In this document: piece after piece, positions 59,852 through 64,000 of the stretch
How the letters are laid out: every line of letters begins with the position of its first letter
Position numbering within the stretch: position 1 is the first letter of the stretch
Source: Mesorhizobium sp. NZP2077
GTDB lineage: Bacteria > Pseudomonadota > Alphaproteobacteria > Rhizobiales > Rhizobiaceae
Reading direction: 5' to 3'
Assembly (NCBI RefSeq): GCF_013170805.1
Contig: NZ_CP051293.1
Coordinates: 4,470,001-4,534,000, forward strand
DNA length: 64,000 nucleotides
Position numbers and translations under genes: made by a program
The notes under the pieces: generated by a model
What the model saw: only the letters and a program-made list of their open reading frames with translations
The model's database searches: none
What the model was told of the DNA's origin: nothing

Positions 59852-59905
59852 TGTTGTATTCCTTCATAAGGTTCGAACGTGTGTTTGTGATAGCGAGGAA
59901 CGGCC

Positions 59906-60424
59906 TCATGCCGCCTCGTCCTTCCGGGCGTAAGCGCCGATGACGCGCGCGACCGAAGCCGCTGGCGCATTGACGATCTGGGCGATCCGGGTTGCCGGCG
60001 TGGCGATCATGCCAACCAGCCTGGCGCGCAGCTCATCGAGCGACGGAAGTGTGGCGAGTGCCTTCACACCGTCGGCATTGAGCGAGGTGGTGCCCATTGC
60101 GCCGCCGAGAATGATCAACTTGTCATTCCCCTTGGCGAAATCGGACGCGACCTTCGGCGCCGCAATCGGATCCTCCGAATAAGCAATCAGCGTCTGTCCC
60201 TTGAACAGGTCGATGATCGATGCGGAGTCCGTGCCCTGAAGAGCGATTTTGGCGAGACGGTTCTTCGCGACTTTAACGGTGCCACCGGCAGCGCGCATTT
60301 TCGACCGAAGGTCGTTCATTTGCGCGACGGTGATACCGGCATAGTGGGCCACTACGACTGAACCTGCGCCCGTAAACGCATCATTCAGGCCCGTGACGAG
60401 TTCGCGTTTTTCCGCTCTGTCCAC
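59906..60424 (-). CDS. rplJ: 50S ribosomal protein L10
   Basis: A 172-residue L10, the base of the L7/L12 stalk. The GTG start at 60424 has GGAG seven bases upstream and gives the usual [38 protein letters not shown] and [12 protein letters not shown] are diagnostic. In many bacteria the L10-L12 complex binds its own leader and represses translation. Confidence 0.97.
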   Translation of the reverse strand: MDRAEKRELVTGLNDAFTGAGSVVVAHYAGITVAQMNDLRSKMRAAGGTVKVAKNRLAKIALQGTDSASIIDLFKGQTLIAYSEDPIAAPKVASDFAKGNDKLIILGGAMGTTSLNADGVKALATLPSLDELRARLVGMIATPATRIAQIVNAPAASVARVIGAYARKDEAA

Positions 60425-60819
60425 TGCCTATCTCCAGTTGACCCCTATCCCGTTCAACGGGAACATTCCCATTGACGAGGACAGGCGTCGGGTTGCCTTT
60501 TGCCGGCCGGGCCATCCAGTAACGGATCTCCCGAACGACGCTCGAGGATCCTGCCCCCTTTCGCCACACCGCCGGCCAAGCCGACGATGCGCAGACAAAA
60601 GGCAAACACGGTTCGAACCTTTCATTGGAGCACTTGCTCCTTTGTCGGGTCTTCACCCGTCTCATGCAGGCCCACATGAATTAAGGCTTTTGGGCCGCCT
60701 GCAATCTCGGACAGGATGTCCGGAAGCCTTTCGACTTCCGGCACCGGGCCCAGGATAAATCCGAGGCCCGGAATTCAGTCACGGATCAGCCTTCCAGCGG
60801 CCGATCCAAATGGTCTTAA
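60425..60819 (-). promoter_or_regulatory. rplJ leader (probable L10-type regulatory leader)
   Basis: A 395-bp non-coding spacer between rplA and rplJ, the longest within this block. It contains a perfect 7-bp stem, CCGGAAG (60720-60726) with CTTCCGG (60735-60741), and further GC-rich pairing. L10 autoregulatory leaders normally sit here, and an internal promoter is also common. I identify the position and structure, not the binding site itself. Confidence 0.45.
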
Positions 60820-61518
60820 TCAGGACGCTGCGAGCGTCGAGACGTCGAGCTTGAGGCCCGGGCCCATCGTCGAGGTGACCGACACCTTCTTGACGTAGTT
60901 GCCCTTGGCGCCAGCCGGCTTTGCCTTGGTCACCGCGTCAGTGAAGGCCCGGATGTTCTCTTCCAGCGCCTTGACGTCGAACGAGACCTTGCCGACGCCG
61001 GCATGAACGATGCCGGCCTTCTCGACACGGAACTCGACCGCACCACCCTTCGATGCCTTGACGGCGGCGGCGACGTCGGTGGTGACGGTGCCGACCTTCG
61101 GGTTCGGCATCATGCCGCGCGGGCCGAGCACCTTACCGAGACGGCCGACCAGCGGCATCATGTCCGGCGTGGCGATGCAGCGATCGAAATCGATCGTGCC
61201 CTTCTGGACGATGTCGACCAGGTCCTCGGCACCGACGATGTCGGCGCCCGCGGCCTTGGCCTCTTCAGCCTTGTCACCACGGGCGAACACGGCGACGCGA
61301 ACCGAGCGGCCGGTGCCGTTCGGCAAATTCACCACGCCGCGGACCATCTGGTCGGCATGGCGCGGGTCGACGCCGAGGTTCATCGCGACTTCGACGGTCT
61401 CGTCGAACTTGACCGACGAACGGTCCTTGAGCAGCTTCAGCGCATCGCCCAGGGCATAAGCCTTGTTGGGATCAATGCCTTCGCGGGTCTTCGATACACG
61501 CTTTGCAATCTTTGCCAT
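60820..61518 (-). CDS. rplA: 50S ribosomal protein L1
   Basis: A 232-residue L1 of the mobile stalk. [39 protein letters not shown] core ([17 protein letters not shown]) and the C-terminal [17 protein letters not shown] are present. In enterics it represses its own rplKA transcript. It starts four bases after rplK. Confidence 0.98.
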   Translation of the reverse strand: MAKIAKRVSKTREGIDPNKAYALGDALKLLKDRSSVKFDETVEVAMNLGVDPRHADQMVRGVVNLPNGTGRSVRVAVFARGDKAEEAKAAGADIVGAEDLVDIVQKGTIDFDRCIATPDMMPLVGRLGKVLGPRGMMPNPKVGTVTTDVAAAVKASKGGAVEFRVEKAGIVHAGVGKVSFDVKALEENIRAFTDAVTKAKPAGAKGNYVKKVSVTSTMGPGLKLDVSTLAAS

Positions 61519-61522
61519 GATC

Positions 61523-61951
61523 TTAGCCCACCACTTCCAGACCCATCGAGCGGGCGGAGCCCTCGACCATGCGCATGGCCGCCTCGACGTCGTTTGCGTT
61601 CAGATCCTTCATCTTGGCAGTGGCGATTTCGCGAACCTTGTCGCGCGAAACGGTGCCAGCCTTGACCTTGCCCGGCTCCTTCGAACCTGACGTGAGGTTC
61701 GCCGCCTTCTTCAGGAAGTAGCTCACCGGTGCCGTCTTCATGACGAAGGTGAACGACTTGTCCTGGTAATAGGTGATGACGACCGGAACCGGCGATCCCT
61801 TTTCCATTTCCTGGGTCTGCGCGTTGAACGCCTTGCAGAATTCCATGATGTTGATGCCACGCTGACCAAGCGCCGGGCCGATCGGCGGAGACGGCGTGGC
61901 CGATCCCGCTTTGACCTGGAGCTTGAGCTGGCCTGCAATTTTCTTAGCCAT
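61523..61951 (-). CDS. rplK: 50S ribosomal protein L11
   Basis: A 142-residue L11 of the GTPase-associated centre. It has [36 protein letters not shown] and the rRNA-binding end [22 protein letters not shown]. The thiostrepton-related proline helix is normal. A 187-bp spacer lies between it and nusG. Confidence 0.98.
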   Translation of the reverse strand: MAKKIAGQLKLQVKAGSATPSPPIGPALGQRGINIMEFCKAFNAQTQEMEKGSPVPVVITYYQDKSFTFVMKTAPVSYFLKKAANLTSGSKEPGKVKAGTVSRDKVREIATAKMKDLNANDVEAAMRMVEGSARSMGLEVVG

Positions 61952-62138
61952 CTCTTTTCCTGCCTTTGTCTATGCCGGCCCCACTAGCTGGGAAACCCGG
62001 CGGTTGCAGCCTGGTGGTGCGGTTCACGTGACCGGCTAAAGCCGCGTTCGCCTCCCACCGTTCTCAGGCCGCGCGTCTCCGCGCCGCCTCCCCTGATCGT
62101 CGAACCGGCGTCGCCGGCCCAACATCCGGGATTTCGGA

Positions 62139-62666
62139 TCAGCCCTTTTCGACCTGTCCGAATTCCAGATCGACGGGCACGGCGCGCCCGAAGATCGAAA
62201 CTTCCACCTTGAGCCGCGCCCGCTCCTCGTCCACTTCCTGGACGAAACCGTTGAAGGACGCGAAAGGACCGTCCGAAACACGGATCGCTTCGCCGATCTC
62301 GAAAGTGACCGAGGGCTTCGGCCGCTCGACGCCTTCCTGCACCTGGTTCAGAATGCGCTGTGCTTCCGCCTCGGTGATCGGCACCGGCTTGGAGTCGCCT
62401 AGGAAACCGGTGACCTTCGGCGTGTTCTTCACCAGCGAGAACACGGCATCGGTCAGGTTGGCCTTCAGGAGCACGTAGCCCGGGAAGAACTTGCGCTCGG
62501 CATCGACCTTGCGGCCACGACGAACCTCGACGACCTTCTCGGTCGGCACCACGATCTGCTCGATATCGGCGGACAGGCCCTTCTGCTTGGCCTTGTTCTC
62601 GATGTCCTCGGCGACCTTCTTTTCAAAGTTCGAATAAGCGTGGACGATGTACCAGCGCGCAGCCAT
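62139..62666 (-). CDS. nusG: transcription termination/antitermination factor NusG
   Basis: A 175-residue NusG. The N-terminal domain (RWYIVHAYSNFEKKVAEDIE, FPGYVLLKANLTD) binds RNA polymerase, and the C-terminal KOW domain (DGPFASFNGFVQEVDEERAR) binds Rho or S10. It is coupled to secE, which lies 29 bp upstream, the classical arrangement. Confidence 0.98.
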   Translation of the reverse strand: MAARWYIVHAYSNFEKKVAEDIENKAKQKGLSADIEQIVVPTEKVVEVRRGRKVDAERKFFPGYVLLKANLTDAVFSLVKNTPKVTGFLGDSKPVPITEAEAQRILNQVQEGVERPKPSVTFEIGEAIRVSDGPFASFNGFVQEVDEERARLKVEVSIFGRAVPVDLEFGQVEKG

Positions 62667-62695
62667 TTTTTAAGACTTCTCCGTAGTCGCCGGAC

Positions 62696-62899
62696 TTAGC
62701 GTCCAATGCCCAGAATCTGTTCGATCGCGAAGCCCATCAACTGATCGGCGCTAAAGAAAAAAATCATCGCAATCACAGCGAAGGCCAGAACCATCACCGT
62801 CGAGATCATCGTTTCGCGCCGCGACGGCCAAGTTACCTTGGCGGTCTCCGAGCGAACCTGCTGGAGAAAGACGAAAGGATTTGTGGTTTTCGAAGCCAT
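62696..62899 (-). CDS. secE: preprotein translocase subunit SecE
   Basis: A 67-residue single-helix SecE. The ATG at 62899 gives MASKTTNPFVFLQQVRSETA. The amphipathic segment VTWPSRRETMISTVMV is the invariant SecE signature, followed by one transmembrane helix (VLAFAVIAMIFFFSADQLMG). Together with SecY it forms the translocon core. Confidence 0.97.
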   Translation of the reverse strand: MASKTTNPFVFLQQVRSETAKVTWPSRRETMISTVMVLAFAVIAMIFFFSADQLMGFAIEQILGIGR

Positions 62900-63262
62900 A
62901 TGCCGCTCTGTCTTCAAGACCCGTTGGCCGGGTCTCCTGGATGATCCCGCTGGCCGGGACGTGCCGCCTGAGCCCAGTATCGCGCCGAATCAGCGCAATC
63001 ATTTCGCCCATGCAAATCAGACGCGTAAAGCCGGCTTCCCAGCTCCACGCGTCGCGTGTCTGTTCTGTCTACATAAAACCGATTCTTGATCCACGCAAGT
63101 GGCAAGTGTCCGCTTTATGACCAAACACCGCCTCGGAACCATCCAGTCGTTCCGTCCCGGCTATGGCGCCCTTATGCCCCAATCGGCCTAATATGGCAAG
63201 CGGGTCGCCGATTTTCAAAGGCAGCCCACAAAATATCGTTTCCAATGGCCATTCTTGGAAAA
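62900..63262. other. secE-nusG upstream region
   Basis: About 360 bp between tRNA-Trp and secE, without a gene. It contains one candidate promoter (63070-63098). No other feature was recognised. Confidence 0.5.
63070..63098 (-). promoter_or_regulatory. candidate housekeeping promoter of secE-nusG
   Basis: On the minus strand, TTGCGT (63098-63093) and TATGTA (63075-63070) are separated by exactly 17 bp, close to a sigma-70-type -35/-10 pair. It would give a leader of about 165 nt before secE. Confidence 0.45.
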
Positions 63263-63338
<76 letters not shown>

Positions 63339-63418
63339 ATCGCGCGCCTCGGCGCAGCAGGGGCTTCCTAAGAGCTTCCGCGCTCTCTGTAAAGAGCGGT
63401 TTGCATGCAAACGCGCCT

Positions 63419-63535
63419 TCATCCCCTTTGCCAGAAATCGAGATAGTCAACGACCAGCCTGTCGCGGTCGATCTCGAGTTCGCGCTTGAAGTCGCTGGCG
63501 CGCGATTCATAGAGATATCGCCTGCCCTCATCGAG
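63419..63535 (-). pseudogene. possible C-terminal remnant of a DUF1089-like protein
   Basis: Minus-strand frame ending at a TGA (63419-63421) reads GRRYLYESRASDFKRELEID and then RDRLVVDYLDFWQRG. This resembles the C-terminal end of putative glycolipid-binding (DUF1089) proteins, where a YRYES-like strand and a GLVVDYPGLW-like end recur. The frame has no start codon upstream before a stop, so if the similarity is real the gene is truncated. Short and unsearched; low certainty. Confidence 0.35.
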
Positions 63536-63610
63536 GCATGCCGTCCCACTCGCGCTAGCGCACGATCTTCAAATCTTCCGACATAGTTCTGCACTGCGAG
63601 TGGCTGGAAG

Positions 63611-64000
63611 CTACTTTGTTTCCGGTGGTGTGTACGGCCCGCCAGGCACGCCCCAGCCCCAGGCCGGCATCGGCTCGGTTTCGGGATCGCAGGTCTCGCC
63701 GAGATTGGAATTCATCTTGGCCAGCCGCGATCCCCATTCGACATAGCCCATGAAGGCCGAGCGGAATTCGGGATCGTCGGGCAGACCGACGGCATCGGCG
63801 GCGTCGGCGAGCAGGTTGATCCAGCGGCGGCGCTGCTCTTCCGTCAAATGCTTGCCCAGATGATGCATGACCATCTCGCGGTGACCGCCGAATTCTTCGC
63901 TGTAGGTTTTCGGTCCGCCGAACACCTCGCCGATGAAGGCCGCGACATGTGTGGGGTGGTCCGGCGACATGGTCTTGAACACCGGCCCGACGACCGGATC
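63611..64000 (-). CDS. group II truncated haemoglobin (5' end beyond window)
   Basis: The visible 129 residues lack the N-terminus, which lies past base 64000. They begin DPVVGPVFKTMSPDHPTHVA and contain VFGGPKTYSEEFGGHREMVM with HHLGKHLTEEQRRRWINLL, then AFMGYVEWGSRLA. The proximal-His region (GGHREMVMHHLGK) and the later Trp of YVEWGSR, which lines the ligand pocket in group II proteins, are present. These globins deal with oxygen or nitric-oxide chemistry. A GTG at 63982 is only an internal Val. Confidence 0.9.
   Translation of the reverse strand, partial: DPVVGPVFKTMSPDHPTHVAAFIGEVFGGPKTYSEEFGGHREMVMHHLGKHLTEEQRRRWINLLADAADAVGLPDDPEFRSAFMGYVEWGSRLAKMNSNLGETCDPETEPMPAWGWGVPGGPYTPPETK

Overview
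The window looks like a chromosomal core segment of a high-GC alphaproteobacterium of the order Hyphomicrobiales (Rhizobiales), most likely Mesorhizobium or a close relative. Three things point there: the complete alphaproteobacterial str/S10/spc/alpha ribosomal gene order, the presence of both glutamine synthetase I (glnA, after glnB) and the rhizobial type II enzyme (glnII), and small Rhizobiales families (DUF2735-like, DUF930-like, ATP12 chaperone). The genus is an inference from gene content; no 16S gene is present.

Layout. 1-7 kb: a short-chain dehydrogenase, an alpha/beta hydrolase, a DEAD-box-type RNA helicase (rhlE, with DEGD as motif II), propionyl-CoA carboxylase beta chain (pccB) and the NAD(P)HX repair enzyme (nnr). 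7-12 kb: a nitrogen-assimilation block, glnB-glnA (+) facing glnII (-). Both units carry recognisable sigma-54 -24/-12 promoters, and glnB has an NtrC-type dyad about 200 bp upstream. Between glnA and glnII lies a scrap zone with the 3' ends of two broken genes (an APC-type permease and a P1/DmpA-type peptidase) and an orphan exported protein. 12-27.4 kb is a long minus-strand accessory and housekeeping run: an MHS-family transporter with a large periplasmic insertion, ATP12, an EamA permease, RluC-type pseudouridine synthase, CrcB, a DUF779 protein and aldehyde dehydrogenase with a nonsense-interrupted AcoR-like regulator, a GT-C type membrane protein, an aspartyl-hydroxylase-fold enzyme, a DUF930-like protein, RarA and a DegP-type protease.

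27.5-46.6 kb is the ribosomal super-cluster, all on the minus strand. In transcription order: rpsL-rpsG-fusA-tuf-rpsJ-rplC-rplD-rplW-rplB-rpsS-rplV-rpsC-rplP-rpmC-rpsQ-rplN-rplX-rplE-rpsN-rpsH-rplF-rplR-rpsE-rpmD-rplO-secY-adk-rpsM-rpsK-rpoA-rplQ. 47-49.5 kb holds three plus-strand metabolic genes (a small conserved protein, a cysteine-synthase-fold PLP enzyme, a galactose/arabinose 1-dehydrogenase-like protein), followed by a minus-strand O-methyltransferase and a small unknown protein. 50.7-63.3 kb is the second transcription/translation block: tRNA-Trp, secE, nusG, rplK, rplA, rplJ, rplL, rpoB, rpoC. The right edge has a possible DUF1089-like remnant and a group II truncated haemoglobin cut by the window end.

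Functionally the window is dominated by machinery for translation, transcription and Sec secretion, plus a nitrogen-control module in which PII, GSI and GSII are probably co-regulated through NtrC and sigma-54. I did not find an unmistakable new multi-gene system. The most informative oddities are the TGG-to-TAG nonsense codon in the AcoR-like regulator, the two gene ends brought together by an apparent deletion, a palindromic repeat present three times in consecutive spc-operon spacers, the insertion in the MHS transporter, and a TAGGCA/TGCCTA operator-like array upstream of the DUF2735-like gene.
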